Below, one piece after another: positions 1 to 11,904 of a stretch of 64,000 nucleotides of DNA. The translations under genes were made by a program, and so were the position numbers. The stretch is taken from assembly GCA_944739405.2 (NCBI GenBank), contig OX123190.2, forward strand, positions 21,364,807 to 21,428,806. Reading direction: 5' to 3'. Under the pieces are notes generated by a model. It was not told where the DNA came from. It saw only the letters and a list, made by a program, of their open reading frames with translations, and did no database searches. This DNA is from Euclidia mi. Its lineage: Eukaryota; Arthropoda; Insecta; Lepidoptera; Erebidae. Each line of letters opens with the position of its first letter. Position 1 is the first letter of the stretch.

Positions 1-577
1 CCTTTTTGCAGAAAAGCACCAGCACTTTTGTGCTACGCCTGTGGCGTTTTACTTTCGTGTATGACGGAATTAAAATGCTTGAAAAGCATTTCCAAAGCGG
101 GTAAGCCGGCAGCCTTCAAAAGTTCTCGTGCACACTGACGTCCGGAATATCTTCGGTATAGTGTCGGGGCTGTAGGTTTGTCGCTGGGATGGTTGCGGGT
201 GGTCGCGTGGTCGTGTATAACTGTCCATGCGCGGACATAGCGGAATGCCGCGTGTGGACTTATCCAGATCCACTTGCGGCATTCTCGTTTTTAGAAGAAG
301 GAATTCATCATAAAGAGGCCTTCCTTCTCCATAAAGCTGGCCGCAAGTGGCCCCGCGAGTTCTGATGTCCATAACCATATCATCCCATGGGTGTCGTAGG
401 AGCCGACAGAGGGAGCATATTGTGCAGAGAACAACACTGTAAGAGAAGGAAAACTTGATACAAACCCTATACCAACCCGTTTGGCCAGCGTGGTATAGTA
501 GGCCAATTCCTCCTTTTTTTCGAAGGAGAGGCCTAGTCCAGCAGTGGACTGTTAAAGGCTGATGATGATGATGAACC
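1..577 (+). repeat. 3' tail of a LINE
   Basis: The stretch ends in a GATGATGATGATGA run (about 560-574). It is preceded by GGCCTAGTCCAGCAGTGG, the usual 3' end of a common lepidopteran LINE. A segment at about 380-415 (GTGTCGTAGGAGCC) recurs in inverted orientation near 57860. Translated frames here match nothing as a gene. It lies in, or downstream of, the intron following the last visible p44 exon. Family assignment is from memory of lepidopteran repeats. Confidence 0.55.
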
Positions 578-1012
578 AAATTGCTACACTCTCAGCTCAT
601 CGCCGCTTAGTTTGCCGAGTTTTGCGTTAAAATCTCCCATGACAACGGTTTAATGGGTTTTGAAGCTATGTATAGCCCGAGATATATCCTCGTACATAGC
701 TACTACCTCCTCATCGGGGTGTGACGAGATCGGAGCGTATACCCGTATGACCTTCAACGAATACCGTTTGAATATCCTGAGTATAAGGTGCGCTACCCTG
801 CTCGGAACACTCCCGATATTTACCACGCTGTTCACGACAGATTTCTGGACGATGAACTTGACACCACCTTGGGGCTGTTGGTCGCGCTTCAGTCCGCAGT
901 GTACGCGTGTTAAATGTTGCCAGGGCCAGTTGTCGTCGATGGCGGTAGCCGAATCGCACCCGGTGATTCTTAGCACCCCCTGCCCCGTAACCATGAACGC
1001 TACCTGAATACC
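578..1012 (-). pseudogene. RTE-type LINE endonuclease fragment
   Basis: Reading the minus strand in two frames gives the apurinic-type endonuclease of RTE LINEs. It starts with LALATFNTRTLR (about 900-930), continues through KRYSLKVIRVYAPISSHPDEE (about 690-760), and ends with MGDFNAKLG (about 620-645). A frameshift separates the first block from the rest and a stop lies just before MGDFNAKLG, so it is dead. It sits 50 bp downstream of the p44 exon donor, i.e. inside that gene's intron. MGDFN is the conserved catalytic Asp/Asn block of the family. Confidence 0.8.
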
Positions 1013-1062
1013 GCTACCTAATAAAACAACAGAAACATACAAGAACTGCAAATGTAACTGAC

Positions 1063-3353
1063 CACATGCAGACAGTGATGGGCGGATCCGCGTTGCTGGC
1101 AGGGTCGGAGGGGTTGGCAGGCGGCGCAGAGTGCGGGAACCCCATCTTGACGAGGCCCGCGTCCAACGCGCGCGCGCGCGGAGGTGGACTCGTGCACTCC
1201 AGCAGCAGCGAGCGGTAGTGCACGTCGTCCAACACCACCTGACGTGTTCAATCATTCATTCCATTCAATACCCTATAATAATGACTAATACGAGAATGGG
1301 ATGAAACGCATCTTTTTAAGCGGGCTTGTCACAGTGTCTAGATTTTTGGCCAGACGAGCGCAGCATCTTTGGAGTTACCGGACTCACGGTGTAAAATCAT
1401 AGCTGCGGCGCGCGCCCGTCCGCAATACTACGCACGCGGGAAGCGCGTTTTATGAAACTTCAAAAGCTTATAAACTGTTTTACACCTCATATAGTTGTGG
1501 GTTCCATTGGTAACAATTTGTGGGGACATGGGCTCCGTTGGTAACAATTCTTGGGGACTGAGTCATGGGCTCCGTTGGTAACAATTTATAAACTTAGCGA
1601 AAGCAGATTACCCAAATAAAACGCTAATATAAGACACTGTATTATAAGTATATCTACTATTATTAGTAAAGTACTTACACCATATTCTCCTCCTGTGTCT
1701 TGACATAACTTCTTACATATTCTTACTTCAGCAGCCAAACCAATCACTGAACATCTAATGCCTTCAGTTTTGAGTGACTATACAAAAAGACAATTATAAT
1801 GTTAAATCATATCAATTGATGAGGTAATTAGAATTCTCATTTAAGCCCAGTTGCCAGGCCTTGCACGTAAGTACAATGAGAAATCTATAAAGGCAAAACT
1901 GTCCTACTTCCATTATAAACAAAGTTTATGACAGTAGTTGGATTTTTGTTATTTCACACAAAAAATACAATTGAAGCATTTTGCAGAATATTTGGAAAAA
2001 TATTGCTTATACATCAGAATAGTACCTAGGCTAGTTTTTTAGCTGTATACAATATCAAGGCAAGCTATAGGCTACATAACATCACACTACAAGCTACCAG
2101 CGCAGCACAGTAGTCATAAATAATTATAACAAAGGTGTAACAGCACGCTCAGTTACCTGAATAGTAACATTGATGTCACCGGGGTCACAAGTAGTGAGGG
2201 ATGCAAACAACACAAGTAGTTCCCTGGACGCGTGTCCTGGTAGTGGCTTGAGCACACGCCCCGCTAGCTCAAGCGTGTTCTGTAGTGAAGGCTCTCCAGT
2301 CAGGGACATGTCTGTAAGACTATAGACCATTTGTGATTAGTATTTTGCACAATAGTAGGAAGCAAGTATACCTTACTACTATCATGACATACTTTAAAAT
2401 AAATTAAACAAGCACTATATAAATTGACAGATGCATACCCTTGCAGAGCCTTTATATGTTTTCTTATGTTTCCAGACAATTCTGTAAGCTTCTCTGCTCT
2501 TTTGTTCTTCATTAAAACTAATCCAAGTTGACTTAAGGGATTCTGATCAAAATATTCTTCTACAAACTTTTCAAGGAGCTGTAAGGTAATAGCAAAAATA
2601 ATAAATGTTGATAATTGTTCATAAATGTTATATCAACTCAGTGTTATGAAATAAGATATAGTTCATTGATCATAAAGCAACTTTCTTTATTTAAAAGCAA
2701 ATATTGGCATCTCACAATAAATTTCTCATAATATTCACAAACAACACAATATGTTGATTGTGAATAATTAACTTGTTATCTGCAGATAAACTAATTTCTG
2801 CAAAACAATATAGTATATTTTTAATTATGTTTGGTATTGTGGCATTCAACTGGTTAATAAATTGAAACAGAGCTACTGACTAGAATTAAGTCAATATTGA
2901 TTAGACAAAGAGCTGTCAGTAAGTTTATGTAAAAAGAGTTGTTTACAAATCACCTTCTATTTACCTTTAATGTACACAGAAATCTGGAAGGCTTCAGGTC
3001 TTGGGAATTCATAGCATCAGAGCAATCTAATGCTACAAGCAAGTGTCTCATCATGCCCAGCCGCACTGGCCCGCGGCGAGGCACCGCAGCTTTGCGCGCC
3101 GCCTTCTGCGCAAATTCAGCCACAAGACCCGCCACCAACCCATCCTCATCCTCTCTTATAGCCTCCCTAAAATTTATACATAGACACTAGTTTCTTACAT
3201 CATAGTGGTCATAGTGGTCTCATAAATAACTTGCGTCAGTAATCAGTAAGGGTATCTTTCATATTAACACGAAAAATTAATCATAACTTACCAAGTCTTT
3301 TCATAACCTGTTTCCCACCGGTATTCTTTAGTATCTTGGTCATCATCAGCCAT
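1063..3353 (-). CDS. GTF2H2: TFIIH subunit p44 (GTF2H2/Ssl1), 3' part off window
   Basis: This subunit is part of the TFIIH core, which acts in RNA polymerase II initiation and nucleotide excision repair. In that complex p44 binds and stimulates the XPD helicase. Six coding exons were read on the minus strand: 3292-3353 (start codon 3351-3353), 2965-3166, 2439-2578, 2157-2319, 1679-1777 and 1063-1238. All have GT/AG borders and agreeing phases, giving 280 codons plus two bases. Diagnostic blocks are VRLGMMRHL, EEYFDQNPLSQLGL, KNKRAEKLTELSGN, GEPSLQNTLE, PGHASRELL, SLTTCDP, CSVIGLAAEVRICK and KMGFP. Together they cover the Ssl1-like (von Willebrand A-type) domain. The C-terminal C4/RING zinc region (about 115 residues in the human protein) is missing and must lie left of position 1. 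The first acceptor of exon 4 was chosen because only TATAG/TCTTAC keeps the frame. The donor at 1062 (GTCAGT) is weak. Confidence 0.93.
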
Positions 3354-3820
3354 TGTACTGAATCAGACTAAGGCGCACTTCCAGTTAAAATGAACGTAAT
3401 CAATTAACAATGTTTTAAAGTTGGTTTCTCACATTAAAATAAATATTTTCAAAGCTCATCAAAACAAAATCCACAGCACCACGGTCAAGTCAATCATCAA
3501 TGACAGCTGTGACAGCAATGTGACAGCACAGATGCATAGATATATAATAGACAAGGACACTATGATTTGACAGCACAACAGAGTGTGTAATTTCTTTGCA
3601 AATTCCTCAGACGTCGAATCGGTACATAAACCACAAAGTTAAAAATTAATCTAAGCGGTAAACACACTAGTATTTCCTTTTGATAGGTAATTTATGAAAT
3701 AACCACGGTCTACAGGTCTACCCTTTAGTACTTGTATAAGTATATTCTTTAGCGGGAACAGTTCTGCCAGATGCTCAACGAGGCGTAGTCTAGTCCTAAT
3801 AAAATCAAAAATAGAGGCAT
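3354..3820. other. p44 upstream region
   Basis: This stretch is AT-rich sequence upstream of the p44 start codon. Copies of TGACAGC and GTGACAGC cluster at about 3498-3575. It should hold the p44 promoter and 5' UTR, but I see no clear TATA box or initiator, and no other gene. Confidence 0.4.
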
Positions 3821-4380
3821 GTTCGCCAACTTCCTAACTTGTGTTCCTAACGCCGAGCTCTTACTGAATCATTCTTCAAGGCTGCTACAAACAGTGCCGG
3901 CGGCACGTGCCGCCGGCTTCCTCCTAGCGTTGGTGCTGCCGGCACCTGTCGCAGAAACTTGCACAAAGCCACACCGCTTAGAACCACACTCAACATTACC
4001 TTGTGAATGTCGGGAGCTAAATAACCTTGCAAGTTGCAACCCGCGCGGTACGCCGGTATACCCGGGCGTCCATGTCGGCGGCTTTGTTTGCCGCCGGGTG
4101 CACCGCGGCTCGGTCGGCGGCAGTGCCGCCAGCGGACACATGCCTTAAATTGAGCACGATTTTGTAAAGTCAGCGCGGCAAACCCGTGCGTGTGTCAAGG
4201 CAATACTGCCTCCTATTGAACACGGAAATGGAAATACGCGCCCCGGTCTGCTTTTAACGGGGAAGTAGCGTGCTATTTCCCACCGAGGCAGATGGAACTT
4301 AATGTGTCATGAGCAGATGCAATTTTATTTTCTCATCAACCCCGGTGCCGGGGCAGACCACTGGGGTAGTTGGGACTCAG
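3820..4380. repeat. GC-rich repeat-like island with perfect 22-bp palindrome
   Basis: Base composition jumps to GC-rich. A perfect 22-bp palindrome spans 3896-3917 and is centred on CACGTG. Further GCCGGC/GCCGCC clusters lie at 4045-4135, and CCCCGGTGCCGGGG-like inverted bases at 4338-4352. Open frames on both strands are short and match nothing I know. It is probably part of a non-coding mobile element, family not recognised. Confidence 0.4.
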
Positions 4381-4499
4381 TCTTACGTTTAGGACATAAA
4401 TAGGCTAATGATGGATTTATAAACCTGTGCCTTTAGCTTTACCACTTTTACCAGCATTGGGGTCTGTGGAGGTCTGGAGTCACTCACCTCGCACCATTT

Positions 4500-6425
4500 G
4501 GCCCAGGCAGCCGAAATGAAAGAAAGAAAGAAAGAAAGAAAAATAATTTTATTTCGGCCACACACACACACACACAATCAGTAAACAGTAAGAAGAAAAA
4601 CAAAAAAAAAATAACTAAACATAAACTTAAACTTAAACATAAATATGTGTGCCATGGCGAAATGGGTCACCAGCTCAGCATAAGCTGGGCACCCCAAATG
4701 AGGAGTAGCCAGCGCTGATTTTCAGTTGGCAACCCCAAAAGTGAAGCACGGACGGCGGCAGGCAGAAATCCAATGGTTCAATTATAATAAATATATACGG
4801 AAGGGAATATGAATACACATAAACAAATAATAATACTGAGGTGGCTAGAGGCAAAAACAGTGAGCAGGTCGCAGTATGACAAAAAGTTATAAACTTATAA
4901 TAGAGGATTAGAATTAGGTTAGGGTTAGTTACTCCTAGTGTGTCAAAAATAAAGATTAAAACTAAAGAATTATAGAGATAATTAGCAGCTTTTGTGAAAA
5001 TGTCAGGTAAGTTAAAAATACTAAATATTTAACGGAATCGCGGTTAGATAAAGATTTATGAGCGATAATATTGTATTTGCAATTGATGTTATATTACTGA
5101 TAGGTTAATATTTATAATTTCATATTTTAATTGTTCCGACAACAGGAATTTTTTCAAGTTACGTTTAAAACTTATGCTATTTTTAAGGGACCTGATTGGT
5201 GGAGGAATGTTATTCCAGCATTTGGTCGCTGCATAACGGAAACTGCCACGAAATGCTGAAGAGTGGTGCTGGGGTATGGCCAGTTGCTGAGCACAACGTC
5301 GGCTCTCTCGATCACGCTGGCCATTGACCCATGTGATTTTCGAGTACAAGTATATCGGGCATTTGTGCTCAATCACGCCAAAGAGAAGAGAGGCAAGGTG
5401 GAGTTTACGACGTAATTTAATTTTGAGCATGTGGTGTTTATTTAAAAATGGAGTCACATGGCTGCGTCGTGGTATATTAAAGCAGAACCGGGTACAGGCG
5501 TTCTGAACTCTCTGTAAAAGTTTATCTGTCCGTGCCAACAGCCGGGGGCCAATTACAGTGTCTGCGTAGTTTATCTTTGACAGAACTATGGATTCAACTA
5601 GATTAGCCCTTAGACTCTCGCTCAAAAATGGCCGTATCTTATACAATATTCGCAAGCGGTAAAAGCAGTTTTGCACGCAGTTCGCAACATGATTCTCAAA
5701 CCTTAAGCCCTCGTCCATCAGTAAACCCAAGTTACGTGCTTCATTTACCCGCTCAATGTGTTCTCCCATCACTTTGACGTGTACGTCAGTATGATCCTGC
5801 AACTTATGTAACTGGGCAGTGGTACCGAAAAGCATATATTTAGTTTTTCTGGGATTCAGTATGAGCGAGTTATGACTAGACCATTCCACAATCCTTGACA
5901 GATCCTCATTAAGAGCATCCACTGCCCCTGCATAGTCTCCAGGCATAAAAGATATGTATATTTGGATATCGTCTGCGTAAATGTGATATCTACAATTATG
6001 TATGGCCTTGGTTATGTCCGCGCTGTACAAGTTAAATAGTGAGGGACCTAAAATTGATCCCTGCGGCACGCCCCTTTCAACAGCCGCAATAGAAGATAAA
6101 GTACAGCTCCCATTCGCATCCTTGAATTCAACAAGCTGGGCCCGGTGACTCAGGTAGCTATTGAACCATTTAATGGTATCTGGGGCAAATCCGTAATATG
6201 CCATCTTAGAAATCAGGAGCGACAGATTTATGCCATCGAAAGCCCTGGAAAAGTCCAGCAGGACCAATAAGGTACACTTACCTTCGTCCTGAGCAGTTAA
6301 AATATTATCAGTCACATCCAGCAAAGCAGTGGCGGTACTCCGCCCACTCCTAAAGCCGGACTGAGTCTCTGGTAGAATGTTACTATTTTCTAGATATTTT
6401 GTAAGCTGCTTAAAATGCGTGCTTT
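4500..6425 (-). mobile_element. 5'-truncated non-LTR retrotransposon (CR1/Jockey-like)
   Basis: This is a LINE copy reading right to left. Its coding part is at 5089-6420 and is followed by a 3' region down to a TTTCTTTCTTTC/ATTTCGG-type tail at about 4515-4545 (GAAA repeats on the plus strand), next to a CA repeat. The segment about 4655-4760 (GCTCAGCATAAGCTGGGCACC) is part of the 3' untranslated portion. The 5' end stops inside the reverse transcriptase near 6425, where an unrelated RTE fragment begins. This is the usual result of incomplete target-primed reverse transcription. Confidence 0.75.
5089..6420 (-). pseudogene. reverse transcriptase, N-terminally truncated
   Basis: An open frame of at least 411 codons carries reverse transcriptase motifs in order: LPETQSGFRSGRSTATALLD (upstream, 6330-6400), LLDFSRAFD (motif A), RGVPQGSILGPSLFNLY (motif B), YHIYADDIQIY (the YADD catalytic pair, motif C), NPRKTKYMLFG (D) and ARNLGLLMD (E). 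A thumb and C-terminal LINE region follow, ending RNLKKFLLSEQLKYE. The frame is intact over this length, so the copy is fairly young. It lacks the endonuclease and the first part of the polymerase, so it cannot act on its own. Clade (CR1 versus Jockey) is not settled by eye. Confidence 0.85.
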
Positions 6426-6595
6426 GACGTTAAAATCGATATCACCAGACGCGTGTGGAGTACAGATCCCATGTACATAACGTGGTTCTTTTGGCTCGGC
6501 AATGTCTCCGCCTATGCGAAATCTGTAGTGCTGCAGGCCAAGTAGTCGGCCTTCGCAACATTTATTTTCAGACCACCGTTCTCAAGCGATAATTT
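6425..6595 (-). pseudogene. RTE LINE reverse transcriptase fragment
   Basis: Minus-strand translation gives ENGGLKINVAKADYLACST, then a stop, then HVMYMGSVLHTRLVISI. This is the block after the catalytic YADD motif in RTE polymerases (usually ENGGLKLN...YLGSVLHESGDI). It is a short, dead remnant abutting the truncated LINE on its left. Confidence 0.65.
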
Positions 6596-6699
6596 TCAGG
6601 CAAAAATGCGCCTCTAGTAACCTTCCTAGATAATTAAGACTGCACCAGATCACTAGTCGGTGCACACAGTCGAAGGCCCAGTCCAGAAACAATAAATTC

Positions 6700-7465
6700 T
6701 GAGGTGTATTTTTTATTTTTATAGTAGGTATTATGCAGCAAACGAGCAGACGGATCGCCTGATGGTAAGCAATTACCGCCCGCCCATGGACACAAGCAAC
6801 ACCAGATGTCACAAGTGTGTTGCCGCCCCTATAGGTCGGGACAGGGATAGGAGGATTGGGATTAGGGAATGGGGCCTGCGGCACTCTCACTCACCGAACG
6901 AAACACTTTACGTCAATTTTCTGTGACGTTTTACTTGGAGATTGGTGGAGTGATGATACTCTCGGTCTCCATTGGTTCAAGTTTTTGCTGGTGCGGAGTA
7001 TGCGGCTAAAAAGATCAGTAAAGCTACACCCTTCTGGCCCATCGCCTTCCAGGCCTCAATGAGGAATCCATCAGTACCGAAAACTATTCCATTTGCGACG
7101 TGCGTCTAAAATACGAACTTTAAAATTAAAGGACGAATTGAGAATAGTAAAAACACCTTGTATAGTGTAGTAATTAGTACATGTTTTGAACTTCTACTTT
7201 AGCTCACAGGTTGTCCTTGTTTCAAGAGGTATGTCTAGCAAATTTCCAATAACATTGCTTATTCTTCCATACATACATACATAGACTCACGCCTGTTTCC
7301 CGGAGGGGTAGGCAGAGACTACGGAACGCCATTTGCAACGATCCTGACATATCTCTCTTGCTTCATTCACTCCCATCAGATTCCTCATGCATGCTCTTCT
7401 GTTCAGGGTACTTCTAACCTGTCCTGTTTTTAGGATGTGTCCAATCTGGTCAGAGAACGTCCGCC
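6700..7465. repeat. dispersed lepidopteran repeats
   Basis: Two recognisable units are present. About 6725-6850 contains CGCCTGATGGTAAGCAATTA and CCCATGGACACAAGCAACAC. About 7268-7330 contains CATACATAGACTCACGCC followed by GGGGTAGGCAGAGACTACGG. Both are common interspersed sequences in moth genomes. No coding capacity is evident between them. Confidence 0.5.
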
Positions 7466-8028
7466 TAAAGCTGCGCGTCCACCGGATCGGAATCGGAGCG
7501 TACGGAGCGGAAGGATTTGTTGCTTTGTATTAATTTCTATGAAACTGCGTGCACTGCATCGGCATTTCTGCGCCTGAGACCGGTATTTGTGCTGATGACG
7601 TCATCCGCAGTGAACGCATCATACGGATTCCGAGCGTTTCAAGTTCTGACGTGTTTGCGACGTTAAACTGTAGGCAAAAATACTTATTCACGATGAACGA
7701 CGATGTTTTATTTATGTTAGTGGAAAGATATGAAGAACTTTATAATCTAAAACATGAACATTAACATAATCAACTTAGGAGAGACAATATTTGGGACGAA
7801 ATTGGGCAAATAAAATCTATTTTCATCTTCTAATAAATCAGAATATAATGTATGATATTCTCCGAAAATTAATCTAATTACAACAATATCCTCGTCACTA
7901 TCCTCCTGCTTTAAAAATACCTAAATTGCCGATGCTGAATCCGAATGCAGTGGACGCACCCCATCGGCATTTTGTAAATGACGACACTCCGTCCGCTCCG
8001 ATTCCGATCCGGTGGACGCGCAGCTTTA
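7466..8028 (+). mobile_element. PIF/Harbinger-like non-autonomous element with MADF remnant
   Basis: A 35-bp perfect terminal inverted repeat starts with TAAAGCTGCGCGTCCACCGG at 7466 and ends with its complement at 8028. Between the ends, 7693-7815 reads MNDDVLFMLVERYEELYNLK, then a stop, then NQLRRDNIWDEIGQIK. This is the start of a MADF DNA-binding domain like those carried by PIF/Harbinger accessory proteins. The outermost bases are TAA and TTA, so an exact 3-bp duplication is not shown. Confidence 0.65.
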
Positions 8029-8050
8029 CTCTCACTTTGAAGAATTTACA

Positions 8051-9073
8051 TACCGTAAAATGGGGTGAATAGAAATCGTGGGGTGAATAGAAAAAAGTCC
8101 GGAAGTTTGATATTGTTGACTGTAGTTTGTTATTAGCCTTTTATCGAATGTTTTTCTCTATGATTTTCTACGTGGCAACATGTTTTTTATAGGCTCGCCA
8201 CCCACAAATTTACGTCAAGTTGAAATTTCATATAGATTTAAGCGGTTAAAGTGAAGGTATGAAAACTAGTAGTTTTTGCTGTTTATAAACTTTCTATAAA
8301 CATCAAGTTATTGGTTGTGTTCCCCCTGTAGATGTGTATTATTCGATACATACATTTCTCATCTTTAAGAAAAACGAAGATTAGTGTCCGTTTTTGATTA
8401 TTTTACATTATTTTTCTATTAAAATTTAGATGCTGGCTATTTTGCTCGAATTCGAGGTGAATAGATACGGGAAGGGGGTTAATAGATACGCCATTGGGGG
8501 TGAATAGAAACGCGTGGGAGGTTAATAGATACGAGTAGGGGGTCAATATTTTTTTTTTTTGGGATTTTATGACCTGGTAACTGGACCTTTAGGTCAAAGG
8601 GGGTCAATAGAAATATGTTTTTAGGGTTGTCAATCGAGGTTAGTTCATCATACGCACCTTTTTGTCAGTTAACCATAGAAAATATTGTTTATATGTAGGC
8701 AGGTGCCTACCTGTATGATTAAAGAGGTAAATGTTGATATCTGGTTTATTAAAAAAATACATAGTTGTCTGATTAATGACAATGTTGATATATTGAATAA
8801 AAATGTAAGTTGATTTTGACAGCCCTAGCGTTTTTTCTCTATTCACCCCCTTCCCGTATCTTTTGACCCCTGTTTCGAGGTAAATAGAAAACGCTTACTT
8901 TTTCTTCATTTACTAATTAATGTCCTGTTTTTACTAATTTGTAGCACAAATATTGAGTAAATTACAACTTAACTCATGATTTCAAAATGCTTCAATAATG
9001 ACTCTCATTCAAAATATCTAATAAAATCGATGTTCAAGTTGAAATCTGTGTCTATTCACCCCATTTTACGGTA
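8051..9073. mobile_element. TA-flanked inverted-repeat element with reiterated internal motif
   Basis: The ends are TA/CCGTAAAATGGGGTGAATAG at 8051 and the exact complement ending at 9073. These form terminal inverted repeats of about 20 bp flanked by TA, the duplication made by Tc1/mariner-type transposases. The motif GGGTGAATAGA and variants (GGGTTAATAGA, GGGTCAATAGA) recurs at 8074, 8457, 8476, 8502, 8520 and 8598, and in inverted form at 8836. No transposase is present. Confidence 0.7.
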
Positions 9074-10022
9074 TTGTTGATGTGTACGCCCTCATGAAGT
9101 CACATCAAAATCGGATCATTCAATTTAAGCATTGCATGGAACTAGCAATTATAAAAATGTGTAGGTACTTCATTAGCTTGTTATACACCAAAGAATTATT
9201 ACAAAAACCTTTAAATTCATAAGGCAGAAAATGTTCGAGAATATGATAAAATATGCAGTACCTAATGATAAAACATAAATCTGTGATATAAGGAAAATCT
9301 TAATGAAACATATTTATTATCCCGATTATCAGATTAATTTCTTGTTTCTCCATCTTTTATTATCATATTTATATTTCATCATGTTCATCTTTGACCAATA
9401 CAATCATAATAAATGGTTGGATAATTATACTTAAAAATACAGTTATAGATTTAGAAATTTATTATCAGGTCTTACTAACATAAAATACAAAAATAGTTTA
9501 AAATAATAGTGTAGATCCTCACATATTACTATTTGCAAATCAAGTCATGAGATTTTTCAAGATGGCAGAAAGCCACATAACATTTTATTTATGCATGTGT
9601 TATGTTAATGCAGATACATATTTTACAAATAAATAAAATGAACCTTACAAGTAACCATAGTATTCTAATATGTGAACAGTAATTAGATCAAATGGCTTTA
9701 TGTTTACTGGAATATCTATATTAATAAAATTATTATTGTTGAAATATTTACAGTTTTATCATAATACTACAACTATAGAATACTTCAACAATAGCAGTAT
9801 GAACTAGCCCTCAGTGCTACGCTACAGAAAGCTATCATGTACATATAAATGCAGTTTCATATAACTCTGGCTTAATGTTTGGATTCCCAGCTAAATTATG
9901 AATCAACATCACTTGTGAAAATCTACTGCAAAAATAATTCCAACCATTTTTAATAGCTTTCTGCAGCTCGGCAAATTGATACAATTGTGTAGTTCATGGA
10001 GTTTTTTGATAGTTAACAGCTT
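9074..10022 (-). other. 3' flank / probable 3' UTR of the Ubc9 gene
   Basis: This stretch is very AT-rich and has no gene. It lies immediately downstream (minus-strand sense) of the Ubc9 stop codon. Several ATTTATT/AATAAA-type elements on the minus strand (for example around 9590-9640 and 9310) could be polyadenylation signals, but I cannot choose among them. Confidence 0.45.
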
Positions 10023-10833
10023 TCACTCTGTGGCTGCCATGGCCCGTGCTTGCGCTCGTACTCGTTTATCATATTCTAGCCGATTTTGGCTGTTAATAGA
10101 AATATTATGATATTAGTCACCTCAAAAACATGTAATATTTTGAAAAATAATGCAATTTGTAAATGTGTAAGGAATATTCAAGTTATTACTATTGCAAATA
10201 CTAACCAATAGATAGTGTAGGCCTCAGCTTGTGCAGGATCTTTGACATTAGGTTCATTGAGTAAATCCTGTATACCCAGAAGAATTTGTTTGATTGTAAT
10301 TGCGGGGCGCCAATCTTTTTCTTCATCTAGTAGTGATAGACATACTGTGCCAGATGGATAAACATTGGGGTGGAACAGTGGAGGCTCAAACTTGCATTTT
10401 GGTGGACTGGAGGGATAATCATCTTTGAAAATCATACGCAGTTTATACAATCCTCCTTCCCATGGTGTCTGGAAACAGAAACAATTTATTGGCATGTATA
10501 ACAATCATACATAGAAGGATGATCATCATCTAAGCAATGTTCCTTATACATAACACAAACTATAATGATTATGCTAGTTTCAAAAAGTTCTAGAATCACT
10601 AACCCCCTTCTTTCCAGGAATTGCACATTCCCATGTCATAAGATTTAGAGATCCATCAGGGTTTTTCATTGGCCTGGCCACAAATCCCTGAAACAAAAAT
10701 TTATCAGAAATCGTACTTCAAAGTTTAATAACAGGGTGATAATCCTTGGCGAAGTCATATAGCTTACAAAGGGATGGTCCTTGCGCCAGGCTTTTCTTTC
10801 TTCGGCTAAACGTGCACTGGCTATGCCCGACAT
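10023..10833 (-). CDS. lwr: SUMO-conjugating enzyme E2 UBC9 (lesswright)
   Basis: UBC9 is the single E2 that takes SUMO from the SAE1/SAE2 E1 and passes it to lysines in YKxE-type motifs. It acts mainly in the nucleus. Four exons: 10768-10833 (start 10831-10833), 10604-10687, 10206-10468 and 10023-10089 (stop TGA 10023-10025), a total of 159 codons, the family's usual length. The N-terminus MSGIASARLAEERKAWRKDH is diagnostic. The catalytic cysteine is Cys93 in PSGTVCLSLL, preceded by the E2 HPN motif (83-85, FHPNVYP). EGGLYKLRMIFKDDYPS and QILLGIQDLLNEPN are also conserved. Borders follow GT/AG with agreeing phases. The tail ends ARAMAATE instead of the vertebrate ARKFAPS, a normal region of variation. 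It looks intact and functional. Confidence 0.97.
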
Positions 10834-11676
10834 GGTCTGCAATTTAAAAAACAACTTTTACCGAATAACCGTCACAAACTTTATAAACACATAATGCACA
10901 GAAAACACAATTTTCTCACCGTACAATGATAAATACAAAGAAATAATATGAAAAATAAATTATACGGCGCGAAGCGTCCCACGAAGAAGTTAACTTCACA
11001 CAGATAGAGTAAAAGTAAAATAGAGTAGTTATTAGTCGATCAAGTATGAGTAGACGAATTAAAAAAAAAGAATTATTTGCAGTTTTTCAGTTTGTAGTAG
11101 GTGGTAAATATCGCGAACATCAAACGTATTCATAGAAATCTTAGGTATTTTATTATTTTTAATACTCTAATGAAGTAATTTAATTTAAAATTTTACGGAC
11201 GATGAATACAATTTAGTCGATGTTTGTGATATAACTTAAATGATGTACATTGCACTATTATTCGACTACTTGCTCTCAAGCATTATGCTAAATAAATTTA
11301 AATACCTAACCAAAATTATTTCAATAATATATGAAATTAACACTCTTATATTACCAAGTTGTTTCCTTAGGCTTAAAAACTTTACTAATTTCAGTTATGT
11401 CTGTAAATATAATACAATAATCTACTTAAAGTGTTTTATTCTCATGTGATTAGGTACATACATCAGCCATCAAAAAAATCGAAACTATCCAAAGCATCGA
11501 TACAAATAAAAGAATCGTGACTGCGAATGCATTATCTGTGATCTTTCTTTTTCGTATGAGTGTGTGTGGGGGCAACTCTGGTGTCGCCTAGGATGATGGG
11601 TGTCGCAGTTTTTCAGACAGAGGCACAGACAGCCCGATGCTTAGCCTGTTCAAGCCTGATGGCCTCCTCCGACATG
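10834..11676. other. Ubc9 upstream / intergenic AT-rich sequence
   Basis: This stretch contains the presumed Ubc9 promoter and 5' UTR (10834-11040). No recognisable core elements and no further gene are visible. 11530-11676 has a short G/C-richer segment resembling interspersed repeat sequence. Confidence 0.35.
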
Positions 11677-11904
11677 GCATAAAGCAGGGCCGGATTTAGA
11701 GGTCTGGAGGCCCCGGGGCAATGCAGCTGTGGGGGCCCCTATTTAATGTCCGTATAATTTTTCCTTAAACTATAAAAAAATACACTGTCAGCAAATTAAA
11801 CTTCGGGCAATAAAAAAATACAATTGATTAAAAACGAAATAACGGTGTAAATGTATTTTGCACATTGCGAATTTTATTATTGCGAATTTTATTATTGATT
11901 AGGG

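Noticed and set aside
2124..2330. Stand-alone 68-codon gene starting at 2330
   Set aside because: It is exon 4 of the p44 gene with intron read-through at its 5' end.
3819..4148. 109-codon frame in the GC-rich island as a secreted protein
   Set aside because: There is no homology and frames are open on both strands because of GC richness. The composition fits a repeat.
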